Positions 8,137-16,896 are shown, counted from the first letter of the stretch. The stretch: DNA of 64,000 nucleotides from Mycolicibacterium rhodesiae NBB3 (GCF_000230895.2 NC_016604.1:4712001-4776000), one strand, 5' to 3'. Numbers and translations: made by a program. Notes: generated by a model not told the origin, from the letters alone.

Positions 8137-9078
8137 ATGCGTTCACTACTGATATTCACGTTCGTCGGCCTCGGCGCGCAGATAGTCGACGGCGCGCTCG
8201 GCATGGCCTTCGGAGTCACCGCCTCGACGCTGTTGGTGCTCAGCGGGGTCGCGTCGGCGCAAGCCAGCGCGGCGGTGCACCTTGCCGAGGTCGGCACCAC
8301 CTTCGCCTCGGGTCTGTCGCATTGGAAGTTCAAGAACATCGACTGGACGATCGTGGCGAAGCTGGGCGTGCCCGGCGCGATCGGTGCGTTCCTGGGTGCG
8401 ACGGTCCTGTCGTCGTTGTCGACGGAGGATGCGGCGCCGTTGATGGCCGCGATCCTGTTGGCGATCGGTGTCTATGTGCTGCTGCGGTTTTCGCTGAAGA
8501 CTCCGCCGGCCGTCGCGACCGGCGGCAGCAAGCTGAGCGCCAAGTTCCTCACGCCGCTCGGATTGTTCGGGGGATTCATCGACGCGTCCGGTGGCGGCGG
8601 CTGGGGGCCGGTGACGACCAGCACGCTGCTGTCGCGGGGCAAGACAGCGCCGCGAACGGTGATCGGATCGGTGAGCGCATCGGAGTTCCTCGTCGCGGTG
8701 TCGGCGTCGCTGGGGTTTCTTGTCGGTTTGCGCGAAGAGTTCCTGCACAACGTGCCCATCGTGCTCGGGCTGACCCTCGGCGGTGTGATCGCTGCACCGT
8801 TCGCGGCGTGGTTGGTCAGCCGGGTCAGCCCCGCGCTGCTGGGCACCGCGGTCGGCGGCGTGATCGTGCTGACCAACTCTCAGAAGCTGGTCAAGTACTT
8901 CGAGGTCACGGCGCCGTGGTCGACGCTGATCTACACCGGCATCGTCGCGGCGTGGGCCACGTTCGTCTTCCTGGCCTGGAGGCTGTCGAAGGCACCGGCC
9001 TTCGTGCCCGCCGAACTGGAGACACGGGTCGCAGAAGCCGAGGCGGAACGCATCGACGCGGTCGACGAGGCGCGCTGA
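8137..9078 (+). CDS. TSUP (TauE/SafE/YfcA) family membrane permease
   Basis: A 313-residue polytopic protein with about eight hydrophobic segments. The TSUP half-repeats are visible: near the N terminus GLGAQIVDGALGMAFGVT with the following helix, and in the second half GLFGGFIDASGGGGWGPVTTSTLL (about residue 145). The Gly-rich re-entrant motif is the family hallmark. TSUP proteins export or import sulfite, sulfoacetate and other organic anions; the substrate here is not deducible. The C-terminal 30 residues are acidic and cytoplasmic. It lies 35 bp before a second TSUP gene. Confidence 0.85.
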   Translation: MRSLLIFTFVGLGAQIVDGALGMAFGVTASTLLVLSGVASAQASAAVHLAEVGTTFASGLSHWKFKNIDWTIVAKLGVPGAIGAFLGATVLSSLSTEDAAPLMAAILLAIGVYVLLRFSLKTPPAVATGGSKLSAKFLTPLGLFGGFIDASGGGGWGPVTTSTLLSRGKTAPRTVIGSVSASEFLVAVSASLGFLVGLREEFLHNVPIVLGLTLGGVIAAPFAAWLVSRVSPALLGTAVGGVIVLTNSQKLVKYFEVTAPWSTLIYTGIVAAWATFVFLAWRLSKAPAFVPAELETRVAEAEAERIDAVDEAR

Positions 9079-9113
9079 CCTGGTCCTGAGTCGCGGGCAC
9101 TAGGCTCGTTCCA

Positions 9114-9896
9114 GTGCCCGTCGTCGACTTGATCCTGATTGCCCTGGCGGGCGTCGGGGCAGGTGCGATCAACGCGATCGTCGGGTCGGGAACCCTCATC
9201 ACCTTTCCCACCCTGGTTGCCCTTGGCTATCCGCCGGTGACCTCGACGATGTCCAACGCCGTCGGTCTGGTCGCAGGCAGTGCGTCGGGGACGTGGGGCT
9301 ACCGGCGCGAGTTGCGCGGACAGTGGAATCGCCTACGGTGGCAGCTGCCGGCGTCGTTCTTCGGGGCGGGACTGGGCGCGTGGCTGCTGCTGCATCTGCC
9401 GGAGAAGGTGTTCCAGCAGATCGTGCCGGTGCTGCTGATCCTCGCCCTGGTGTTGGTGGTGGTCGGTCCGCGGATTCAGAACTGGGCCCGACAGCGATCC
9501 GAGGCGGCCGGTGAATCGGCAGAGCACGTGTCGCCACGGAAGATGGTGATGCTCGTTGTCGCGACGTTCGCGGTCGGCATCTACGGCGGATACTTCACTG
9601 CCGCACAGGGAATCATGCTGATCGCCGCGATGGGCGCGTTGCTTCCCGAGGACATGCAGCGGATGAATGCGGCCAAGAATCTGCTGTCGCTGGTGGTGAA
9701 CATCGTTGCGGCAGTGGCTTACACGATCGTCGCCTTCGACCGGATCAGCTGGCTGGCCGCCGGTTTGATCGCGCTCGGGTCGACGATCGGCGGGTTCCTC
9801 GGCGCGCACTACGGGCGGCGGTTGTCGCAGAACGCGCTGCGCGCGGTGATCGTCGTGGTCGGCCTCATCGGTCTATGGCGGTTGTTGACCGTCTAG
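9114..9896 (+). CDS. second TSUP (TauE/SafE) family permease
   Basis: A 260-residue polytopic membrane protein of the same superfamily as the preceding gene but a different subgroup. It has the N-terminal repeat ALAGVGAGAINAIVGSGTLITFPTL and the second repeat FAVGIYGGYFTAAQGIMLIAAMG. These match the YfcA-like branch. The two proteins are not close paralogues, so they may have separate substrates or a joint role in anion efflux. GTG start at 9114. The TAG stop at 9894-9896 shares the palindrome CTAG with the stop codon of the converging photolyase gene. Confidence 0.85.
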   Translation: MPVVDLILIALAGVGAGAINAIVGSGTLITFPTLVALGYPPVTSTMSNAVGLVAGSASGTWGYRRELRGQWNRLRWQLPASFFGAGLGAWLLLHLPEKVFQQIVPVLLILALVLVVVGPRIQNWARQRSEAAGESAEHVSPRKMVMLVVATFAVGIYGGYFTAAQGIMLIAAMGALLPEDMQRMNAAKNLLSLVVNIVAAVAYTIVAFDRISWLAAGLIALGSTIGGFLGAHYGRRLSQNALRAVIVVVGLIGLWRLLTV

Positions 9897-11380
9897 AAGT
9901 GCGTCCGCGCCCGTTCCTGTTCGAGCACCGCGTCGAGATCCTTGAGCCGGTCCATCGAAGACACGGCGCGTTGGGTGCGGTTGTTCTTCGCGAGCATGTC
10001 TCGATGGCGATGCACGAACGCCCAGTAGCCCGCGGTGAACGGGCAGGCGTCGTCACCGAGGCGTTTCTTCGGGTCGTACTCGCAGTCCCCGCAGTGGTCG
10101 CTCATCTTGTTGATGTAGGCGCCGCCGGAGGTGTACGGCTTGGTGGCGAGCTTTCCGCCGTCGGCGTGCTGGCTCATGCCGATGACGTTGGTCGGCATCA
10201 CCCACCTGAACCCGTCGACGTAGGCGGTCGCGAACCAATCGGTCAGCTGGCGCGGGTTGTAGCCACGCTGCAGGGCGTGATTGCCGAGCACCATGAGCCG
10301 CTGGATGTGATGGGTCCAGCCGCGGTCGCGCACGCCGGCGAGCGCGTGCCGCAGGCATTCGGCGGTGACGGTGTCGGCGTCGAGGTTCGTCCACCAGTTG
10401 GGCAGCCTGGTTCGCGCGTCGAGCTTGTTGTTGTGGGTGTACGACGGACCGAAATGCCAATACAGATGCCACATGTACTCACGCCAACCGAGGATCTGGC
10501 GGATGAATCCTTCGACGGCAGCCAGTGGTGCGTCGTTGTTGCGGTACGCATCCTCGGCGGCGTGCACGGCGTCAAGTGGATGCAGCACACCGAGATTCAG
10601 CGGGACGGACAACAGTGAGTGCGACATCGCCCAGTCCTGTCCCATGATCGCGTCTTCGTACTTGCCGAAGATGTGCAGGCGGTGGTCGATGAATCTGGTC
10701 AGCGCGCGTTTGGCTTCGGTGGGTGTGACGGCGAACAGTCGCGGTCCGTCGACGCCGACGGTGTTGAGGTCCATGCGGTCGAGGTCGGATCGGACTTGCT
10801 CGTCGATGTCGTCCTCGCGCGGTTGGTAGGGCTTCGGGGCGCCGAGGGTGGCTTGTTTCTTCGGTGGGGGTTCGCGGTTCTCCTCGTCGTAGTTCCAGCG
10901 GCGTCCGACCGGGTCGGGTCCGTCCATCAGGATGTCGAAGCGGCGGCGCTGGTCGCGGTAGAAGTCCTCCATCCGGAAGCGGGCGCGGTCTCCGGCCCAG
11001 TCGGTGAACTCGGCGCGGGGGAGCGCGAAGGTCGGCGTGGGCAGGACGTCGGTGACGAGTTTCTGCTTCTTGAGCCGGTGGACGAACTGTTCGGCGGCGT
11101 GCGATGTGGGCTCGTGCACCAGTACGGGACGCCCGTACCGTTCCAGGGCGTCGGTGTAGGTGTCGGCCTTGATGAGGGTCGCGCGGTCGCCGAGGTCGCG
11201 CTCGGCGTGACGCAGGGCCGATAGGACCAGGTGCAGCTTCTGGCGGTGGTAGGGCCGCTTACTCAACGCGGAGGTGGCCTCGACGAGCAGGATCTCGCGA
11301 TGGGAGTGCTCGCCGCCGTACACCGCCGGACCGAGCTGGTCGGCGAAGAGCCAGAGCGGTGTGTCATCGCGGGTGGTCAC
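9893..11380 (-). CDS. Iron-sulfur bacterial cryptochrome/photolyase (FeS-BCP)
   Basis: A 495-residue flavoprotein of the prokaryotic (6-4) photolyase / CryB group. The N-terminal Rossmann-like antenna domain starts LWLFADQLGP. The C-terminal helical FAD domain includes LGWREYMWHLYWHFGP and RLMVLGNHALQRGYNP. The four Cys ligands of the [4Fe-4S] cluster are present with the spacing I know from Agrobacterium PhrB: Cys342, then 88 residues on Cys430-x2-Cys433-x12-Cys446. It therefore probably repairs (6-4) photoproducts under blue light, with a possible regulatory role. GTG start at 11380, directly downstream of a 16-bp palindrome. Confidence 0.92.
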   Translation of the reverse strand: MTTRDDTPLWLFADQLGPAVYGGEHSHREILLVEATSALSKRPYHRQKLHLVLSALRHAERDLGDRATLIKADTYTDALERYGRPVLVHEPTSHAAEQFVHRLKKQKLVTDVLPTPTFALPRAEFTDWAGDRARFRMEDFYRDQRRRFDILMDGPDPVGRRWNYDEENREPPPKKQATLGAPKPYQPREDDIDEQVRSDLDRMDLNTVGVDGPRLFAVTPTEAKRALTRFIDHRLHIFGKYEDAIMGQDWAMSHSLLSVPLNLGVLHPLDAVHAAEDAYRNNDAPLAAVEGFIRQILGWREYMWHLYWHFGPSYTHNNKLDARTRLPNWWTNLDADTVTAECLRHALAGVRDRGWTHHIQRLMVLGNHALQRGYNPRQLTDWFATAYVDGFRWVMPTNVIGMSQHADGGKLATKPYTSGGAYINKMSDHCGDCEYDPKKRLGDDACPFTAGYWAFVHRHRDMLAKNNRTQRAVSSMDRLKDLDAVLEQERARTHF

Positions 11381-11383
11381 GAC

Positions 11384-11399
11384 CGCGGGGTACCCCGCG
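11384..11399. promoter_or_regulatory. 16-bp perfect palindrome at the photolyase start
   Basis: The sequence CGCGGGGTACCCCGCG is a perfect palindrome beginning 4 bp upstream of the photolyase GTG, where a ribosome-binding site is expected. It could be a repressor operator, or in mRNA a hairpin that hides the start. Confidence 0.35.
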
Positions 11400-11406
11400 T
11401 GAGCGA

Positions 11407-11437
11407 TTGCAATTGTGACGGCGCGCTGCGGTAGGCT
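11407..11437 (+). promoter_or_regulatory. possible tRNA promoter
   Basis: A -35-like TTGCAA (11407-11412) and a -10-like TAGGCT (11432-11437) are separated by 19 bp, about 34 bp before the tRNA. The spacing is longer than ideal, so this is tentative. Confidence 0.3.
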
Positions 11438-11470
11438 TTCGATCTGCTGCCGGCGATCCCGGCAGCACCG

Positions 11471-11547
<77 letters not shown>

Positions 11548-11556
11548 AGAGAAATT

Positions 11557-11585
11557 AACTCGCCGGCGAAGCCGAGCGAGTTTTT
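11557..11585 (+). terminator. intrinsic terminator after tRNA-Pro
   Basis: AACTCG...CGAGTT arms with an inner GCCGG/CCGGC-like stem, a GAA loop and one bulge are followed by a run of five T. It lies 10 bp after the tRNA CCA. Confidence 0.7.
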
Positions 11586-11782
11586 CGTGTCGTGGGACAT
11601 GCTGCTGAGAGCCGAAGCGCAGCGACTACCCGGTTTTGGCCGCAGCTCTTTCGGGCATGGACACCGGCACCAACTGCGGACACATCGGCTCTATGTCGAT
11701 CATCGAGGAACGCGGTGCGGCGGCGTTCACAAGCTCCTACCGTGAGAGCGACGAGGCCACGAGAGAAAGTAAGGTCGCGATC

Positions 11783-12961
11783 GTGCGATTAGCTCTGAGC
11801 GATGAAGATGCGAAGTTCCGGGACGAACTGCGGGACTTCTTCACCACCAAGATCCCGGCCGAGATCCTCGAGCGGGCGCGTAACGATGAGTTGCGCTTTC
11901 CCGAGGACATGGTGACCAGCCAGCAGATCCTCAATGCCGCGGGTTTGGCGGTGCCGAACTGGCCGGTCGAGTGGGGCGGCAAAGACTGGACTCCACTGCA
12001 GCGCCAGATCTGGTCTGATGAGTTGCGGATGGCCCGCGTCCCCGAACCGCTGGCCTTCAACGCGAGCATGATCGGACCCGTCATCGCACAGTTCGGTTCC
12101 CAGGAGATGAAGCAGCGGTTCCTGCCCCCGACGGCCAACCTCGACATCTGGTGGGCCCAAGGCTTCTCCGAGCCAGAGGCCGGGTCGGACCTGGCGAGCC
12201 TCCGGACCACGGCGGTGCGCGACGGCGACCACTACGTGATCAACGGCCAGAAGACCTGGACCACGCTCGGCCAGTACGCCGACTGGATCTTCGTGTTGGC
12301 GCGTACTGATCCCGACGCGCCCAAAAAGCAGGCCGGGATCTCGATCCTGCTTGCCGAGATGAGCACTCCGGGCATCACCCTGCGGCCGATCAAGCTGATC
12401 GACGGCAGCTACGAGGTCAACGAAGTCTGGTTCGAAGACGTCCGCGTGCCTGCCGATCAGCTCGTCGGCGAAGAGAACGCGGGCTGGGGCTACGCGAAAT
12501 TCCTGCTGTCCAACGAGCGCACCGGTATCGCCCGGATCGGCACCACCAAAGTCTGGCTAGACGAGGTCAAGCAACACGCGGCCACCGTACCTATCGGCGA
12601 CGGTGACACCACCTTGTTGCAGGATCCGATCTTTGCCTCCCGCGTCGTCGAGGCCGAATGTGAGCTGCTGGCATTGGAACTCACACAGTTGCGAGTCAGC
12701 GGCGACGAAGGAACGGGTAAGCCGAACCCGGCATCGTCGATCCTGAAACTGCGCGGTAGCCAGTTGCAGCAGACCGTCACCGATCTGATGGTGGAGGTCG
12801 CCGGCCCGAACGCGTTGCCGTTCGGCGCAGCCGAAGCCGCATCGCCCGTCTGGGCGCAGCACGCCGCGCCGAAGTACCTGAACTATCGCAAGACCTCAAT
12901 CTACGGCGGCAGCAGCGAGGTACAGCGAACCATCATCGCCTCGACCATCCTTGGACTGTGA
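11783..12961 (+). CDS. Acyl-CoA dehydrogenase (FadE type), first of a pair
   Basis: An FAD-dependent acyl-CoA dehydrogenase that would introduce the alpha-beta double bond in an acyl-CoA. The ACAD core is clear: WWAQGFSEPEAGSDLASLRT for flavin and substrate binding, GQKTWTT, NERTGIARIG, and the C-terminal IYGGSSEVQRTII. The Glu found at the MCAD position (YEG) is Gly here, as in many mycobacterial FadE proteins, so the base cannot be placed by eye. The GTG at 11783 gives 392 residues and has a purine-rich site (AGTAAGG) nine bases upstream. The frame is open to 11636, but that extension is not ACAD-like. The second FadE begins 3 bp after the stop, suggesting a heteromeric enzyme. Confidence 0.88.
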   Translation: MRLALSDEDAKFRDELRDFFTTKIPAEILERARNDELRFPEDMVTSQQILNAAGLAVPNWPVEWGGKDWTPLQRQIWSDELRMARVPEPLAFNASMIGPVIAQFGSQEMKQRFLPPTANLDIWWAQGFSEPEAGSDLASLRTTAVRDGDHYVINGQKTWTTLGQYADWIFVLARTDPDAPKKQAGISILLAEMSTPGITLRPIKLIDGSYEVNEVWFEDVRVPADQLVGEENAGWGYAKFLLSNERTGIARIGTTKVWLDEVKQHAATVPIGDGDTTLLQDPIFASRVVEAECELLALELTQLRVSGDEGTGKPNPASSILKLRGSQLQQTVTDLMVEVAGPNALPFGAAEAASPVWAQHAAPKYLNYRKTSIYGGSSEVQRTIIASTILGL

Positions 12962-12964
12962 ACA

Positions 12965-14077
12965 ATGAACTTTGATCTGACCGATGAGCAGCAGATGCTG
13001 GCCGGCACCACCCGCGACGTACTGGCGAAGGCCTATGACACCGAGACGCGGAACAAGGTGATTGAATCCGAGGACGGCTGGAGCCGCGAGGTGTGGCAGC
13101 AACTCGCGGAGATCGGCATTCTCGGAATGGGTTTCGACGAGGACTCCGGTCCCACTGAGGTGATGGTCGTGATGACCGAGATCGGCCGCCGCCTCGCGCC
13201 CGAACCGGTCGCGGCCGCCGCGCTTGTTCCCGGCGCGGTGATAGCCGCCCACGGTACCGACGGGCAGCGCGCGCTTCTCGATGGTGTCGCCGCCGGGGAA
13301 CAGCTGCTTGCCTTCGCTCACGCAGAGGGCGACCGCCGCGGCGCGAAGTCCCTGAGCACCAAAGCTGCCAAACAGGGCGATGCGTGGACCCTCACCGGCC
13401 GCAAGAGCCCGGTGATCGCCGGCGACAGTGCCGACGTGATCCTGGTCAGTGCCGCGTTACCGGACGGCGGCTCGGGTCTGTTCCTGGTGGACGGTTCTCA
13501 AGGAGATTCCGGGGTGACGCGCACTCCGTACCGGACCTTCGACGGGCAGCGCGGGGCGGATATCACCTTCGACGACGCGGCTGCCCAGCAGCTGGGTACG
13601 GGCGGGGACGCCTCGGCAATCGTCGACGAGACCGTGATTCGCTTCCAGTCGGCGCTGTGCGCCGAAGCGGTTGGCGCGATGGACGAAGCCTTGAGGTTGA
13701 CCACCGATTACCTCAAGACGCGCAAGCAATTCGGCGTGCCGCTCAAGACGTTCCAGACCCTGACCCAGCGGGCCGCCGACATGTACGTCTCGTTGGAGCT
13801 GGCGCGCAGCATGAACTACTACGCGGCGGTGTGCGTCGCGGACGGGCGTTTCGACATGATGGCTGCCGCCCGGGCCAAGATACAGATCGGCCGCTCGGGC
13901 AAGCACATCGCACAGGAGGCGATTCAGATGCACGGCGGCATAGGCGTCACTGCCGAGTACCCGATCGCGCACTACGCGGCGAGGCTGACCGCCATCGATC
14001 AAACCTTCGGCTCCGCAACCGACCATCTGCGTTATCTCAGCGGTGGGCTGGCTGAGTACGGAGTCGTTGCGCTGTAG
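12965..14077 (+). CDS. Acyl-CoA dehydrogenase (FadE type), second of a pair
   Basis: A 370-residue ACAD-fold protein. N-terminal FDLTDEQQMLAGTTRDVL, middle KSPVIAGDSADVILVSA, and C-terminal TRKQFGVPLKTFQTLTQRAADMY and MHGGIGVTAEYPIAHYAARL mark the family. The usual active-site Glu positions are not conserved (Lys in TRKQFG, and no YEG motif). It is therefore likely the partner subunit of the preceding protein, by analogy with the alpha2beta2 FadE pairs of mycobacterial steroid side-chain oxidation. That analogy is inference; the substrate is unknown. ATG start 3 bp after the previous stop. Confidence 0.86.
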   Translation: MNFDLTDEQQMLAGTTRDVLAKAYDTETRNKVIESEDGWSREVWQQLAEIGILGMGFDEDSGPTEVMVVMTEIGRRLAPEPVAAAALVPGAVIAAHGTDGQRALLDGVAAGEQLLAFAHAEGDRRGAKSLSTKAAKQGDAWTLTGRKSPVIAGDSADVILVSAALPDGGSGLFLVDGSQGDSGVTRTPYRTFDGQRGADITFDDAAAQQLGTGGDASAIVDETVIRFQSALCAEAVGAMDEALRLTTDYLKTRKQFGVPLKTFQTLTQRAADMYVSLELARSMNYYAAVCVADGRFDMMAAARAKIQIGRSGKHIAQEAIQMHGGIGVTAEYPIAHYAARLTAIDQTFGSATDHLRYLSGGLAEYGVVAL

Positions 14078-14284
14078 CATTCGCAATCGGTGCGTCTAGC
14101 GGCCGTTGGATCGCATTCTTTCTGGTGCCTTCGTGGCAACCTGGTTCACGACGTGGTCTGCAGGGCACTCTTCGATTGCTCGGCTTGAGCGTGCAGTCGA
14201 CGTGCCCGGGTCCTCATCGGCCGTTACTCGACGTTGAGTCGCTGTCTAGAGTCCGCCAGAGATCTCCAGGAGGAAATTGCATTG

Positions 14285-14983
14285 ATGATCGAACCTGCCA
14301 AGACGTTTTCCCGCACATTCAGGGGCTACGAGCCGACCGCGGTCGATGCGTCTATCGAAGCGTTTGCCACTAAGCAGCAATTCCTGCTCAACGACATCGA
14401 GAGCCTGACGGGCCGGCTGAAGGAACGCGACCGTGAAGTCACCGTCCTGCGGAAGGAGCTGGCTGATCTCGTCGAAACCTCGAATTCTCCCCGGGCGATG
14501 CAGCAGCGAATGGCCATGATGCTGCAACGGGCGGTCGACGAGGTTTCCGAGATGCAAGCGGAGGCGCAGGCTGAGGCGGAGGCGCTGATCGCGGCAGCGG
14601 CAGCCGAAGCAGAGGCCGACCAGCGAAAGCACCGAGAGTTGCTAGCGGAGATGGTCGCAAAGCGAGACGCCCTATCGGCCGAGTACGAAGAGGCCAAGAA
14701 TCAGCTCGAAGAAGAATTGGCCGCGATGCGCGCCGAAAGCGAGTCACAAATCGATGCGGCGCGGCAGGACGCGCAAGAGCGGCGCGAGCAGCTCCTCGCC
14801 GATGCAAAACAGGAGGCTGACTTTTATCGCGATCAAGCCCGGCAGGAGGCTCAGGAGGCGCGAGAGCAACGGGTCCGAGTTCTGGAGCAACTGATGGGCG
14901 TTTACCGCGACCTCGAAGAGGTTCCGGCCACTCTCGAAGCGGCATACCGAGAGGCAAAGGATTCGCAAGAGGCGAGCACCTGA
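14285..14983 (+). CDS. DivIVA-like coiled-coil protein
   Basis: A 232-residue protein with an N-terminal DivIVA-type segment (FSRTFRGYEPTAVDASIEAF, residues 8-27; F-x-GY-x-VD pattern). It is followed by about 190 residues of Glu/Ala/Lys/Arg/Gln-rich heptad sequence that must form long coiled coils. DivIVA proteins (Wag31 in mycobacteria) sense membrane curvature and organise polar growth. This one is shorter and distinct from Wag31, so a role as an accessory polarity or membrane-domain scaffold is inference. AGGAGG at 14268-14273 sets the start at ATG 14285; a TTG one codon earlier is also possible. It ends 4 bp from the converging IclR gene. The 200 bp upstream contain no recognised element. 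Confidence 0.75.
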   Translation: MIEPAKTFSRTFRGYEPTAVDASIEAFATKQQFLLNDIESLTGRLKERDREVTVLRKELADLVETSNSPRAMQQRMAMMLQRAVDEVSEMQAEAQAEAEALIAAAAAEAEADQRKHRELLAEMVAKRDALSAEYEEAKNQLEEELAAMRAESESQIDAARQDAQERREQLLADAKQEADFYRDQARQEAQEAREQRVRVLEQLMGVYRDLEEVPATLEAAYREAKDSQEAST

Positions 14984-14987
14984 CCAG

Positions 14988-15890
14988 TTATTGGGCAGCT
15001 GATTCGCGAGACTCTCCAGCCAACGCAACACTGAGTCTGCGCGTTGCCGTCGCGAGTTGCGATCCCATTCGCACGACCGCCGAGCCGCTGATCGGCGCGG
15101 CGGTAGGAACCAGACTGAGCATCAGCACAACGCGAGAATCCGGCCCGAGGATCGGGGAGTCGATGTGGCTCACCTCGTAGGTGCCATCCGGCTCCAGGCT
15201 GATCGGGAACCACTCCTCCTGGTGAACAAGTTCGTCGGTCAACTCCTGCGCCAGCTGGCTCAGCCGGTTGGACCGTACTTCGGCGCTACGTACGATCAGG
15301 GCCAACTCCTGCAGCCGTAGATCAGGCAGGATGTGAAGTCCGACAGCGTATCCGCGCTCTCGCGCGGCTGCGATCGCGGTGCGGTAACGATCGCGCACCT
15401 CCTCGGGCAAGGCCGTCAGCCAATCCTCCCGCACTTCTGGTTCAGCCCAGGCCGCGGTGGCCGCCCCATATGGCGGGCGGTGCGGGAACTGGGTGCCGAT
15501 CGGCATCGGGTGACCTCCGCCGTGCACGCTTCGCACCTGATCGACGACCGTCGAATAGTTCTCATCCACCGAGAACGCCACGCAATGCGCACCCGTCGCC
15601 GCCGACAGTTCCGTCATCACCGAGCGCGCCAACACGAGTGCCGGATAGCGGCCGGCCGCTTCCCGTCCAAGCCGAACCAGCGCGGGCCCGAGATGATAGG
15701 TCTTGCGCACCGGATCGCGCAGCAGCCACCCGGCCCGCAACAACTCCGACAGCATCGAATGACAGCTGGCCTTGTGAACGCTCAAATGCCGCGACACCTC
15801 GGCCAAGGTAACGCCACGGCTGCCGTCCTCGGCCAAATGCTCGAACAGATTGACCACCCGCTCGGTCTGCGGTGAGGGACGAGGAGCCAT
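14988..15890 (-). CDS. IclR-family transcriptional regulator
   Basis: An IclR-type regulator with an N-terminal winged helix (about residues 8-70: TERVVNLFEHLAEDGSRGVTLAEV, HLSVHKASCHSMLSEL). A GAF-like effector domain (about 90-240) follows, with an extra C-terminal region of about 50 residues. IclR proteins usually control adjacent catabolic genes in response to a pathway intermediate. ATG at 15890 gives 300 residues starting MAPRPSPQTERV. The frame is open to 15953, but that form would overlap the divergent operon and cover the palindrome at 15899-15915. It is the probable repressor or activator of the SDR to CoA-transferase operon. Confidence 0.85.
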   Translation of the reverse strand: MAPRPSPQTERVVNLFEHLAEDGSRGVTLAEVSRHLSVHKASCHSMLSELLRAGWLLRDPVRKTYHLGPALVRLGREAAGRYPALVLARSVMTELSAATGAHCVAFSVDENYSTVVDQVRSVHGGGHPMPIGTQFPHRPPYGAATAAWAEPEVREDWLTALPEEVRDRYRTAIAAARERGYAVGLHILPDLRLQELALIVRSAEVRSNRLSQLAQELTDELVHQEEWFPISLEPDGTYEVSHIDSPILGPDSRVVLMLSLVPTAAPISGSAVVRMGSQLATATRRLSVALAGESRESAAQ

Positions 15891-15898
15891 CCGGTGAT

Positions 15899-15915
15899 AG
15901 TCGCATAGTGCGACT
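15899..15915. promoter_or_regulatory. candidate IclR operator
   Basis: AGTCGCA-TAG-TGCGACT, a perfect 7-bp inverted repeat with a 3-bp centre, lies between the divergent IclR and SDR starts, 9 bp upstream of the IclR ATG. Position and symmetry suit an autoregulatory operator that also controls the operon. Confidence 0.5.
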
Positions 15916-15945
15916 GCTTGCGGTGTTATAAGCGACCATGTGACC

Positions 15946-16896
15946 ATGGCCACAATGAACGACCTTCAAGGCAAAGTGGCCGTCGTGACCGGGGGAGCCG
16001 GTGGGATCGGCCGGGCGATGGGCAGGCGTTTCGGCCAGGAGGGAATGAAGGTCGTCCTCGCCGACGTGCTCGCTGAACCGCTCGACGAAGCGACCCGAGC
16101 GCTGGCGGACGACGGGATCGAGGCCCTCGGCGTGGTCGCCGACGTCACTGACTATTCGTCGGTCGAATCACTCGCCAAGGAAGTGCTCGACCGCTTCGGC
16201 GCGGTGCACGTCGTGTGCAACAACGCAGGCACCGGCGCGGTCTCCGAGGGCTACATGTGGGAACACGACCTCGCCGACTGGCGCTGGGGGATCGACGTCA
16301 ACGTGCTCGGCGTCATCCACGGCATCAAGGCGTTCGTGCCCATCCTGCTGGAGCAGGGCGAGGGGCACGTGGTCAACACCTGTTCGGGCAACGGCGGATT
16401 CGCACCGATTGCGCGGGGTGCGATGGGCGGGGCCGCCACGGCGGTCTACCCGATGACCAAGGCGGCGGTGCTGTGCCTGACCGAAAGCCTCTACACGCAC
16501 CTGGAGATGACGGGCACCCGGGTGCGGGCGCACGTGCTCTTTCCCGGCGGCTTCTTGAACACCGGCATCTGGGAGTCGTGGCGGCACCGACCGACCCAGT
16601 ACGCCGCGACGCAGGAACGCCACACCCCAGATACGACGCTGGAAAAGGTCGTCGACCGCTTCGAATCTGCCGGCGTGCACATCGAATTCACGCCGCTGGA
16701 GACGGTCGCCGACCAGGTAATCGACGGAATCCGGGCGGACAACTTCTGGATGATGGGTCCTCCCGCACCGTCCGATCAGGTCGTCAGCAAGAAGGCGGCA
16801 TCGATCCTGGCTCGAGGCGAGCCCGACTACTTGGTCGACGTGCTCGGTAAGTCCGCCGAGAACACTTCGGAAAGCGAAGGGGGAAAGCGCCGATGA
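15946..16896 (+). CDS. Short-chain dehydrogenase/reductase
   Basis: A classical SDR of about 316 residues. The NAD(P)-binding TGGAGGIG is near residue 15, ADV follows the second beta strand, suggesting NAD(H), and NNAG is near residue 90. The catalytic YPMTK motif follows a Ser in NTCSGNGGF. It oxidises or reduces an alcohol/ketone in a pathway that cannot be named. Starts at 15940 (GTG), 15946 (ATG) and 15955 (ATG) are all possible; none has a strong ribosome site. The C terminus is a charged tail, and the TGA overlaps the first unit of a 32-bp tandem repeat. First gene of the IclR-linked operon. Confidence 0.85.
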   Translation: MATMNDLQGKVAVVTGGAGGIGRAMGRRFGQEGMKVVLADVLAEPLDEATRALADDGIEALGVVADVTDYSSVESLAKEVLDRFGAVHVVCNNAGTGAVSEGYMWEHDLADWRWGIDVNVLGVIHGIKAFVPILLEQGEGHVVNTCSGNGGFAPIARGAMGGAATAVYPMTKAAVLCLTESLYTHLEMTGTRVRAHVLFPGGFLNTGIWESWRHRPTQYAATQERHTPDTTLEKVVDRFESAGVHIEFTPLETVADQVIDGIRADNFWMMGPPAPSDQVVSKKAASILARGEPDYLVDVLGKSAENTSESEGGKRR

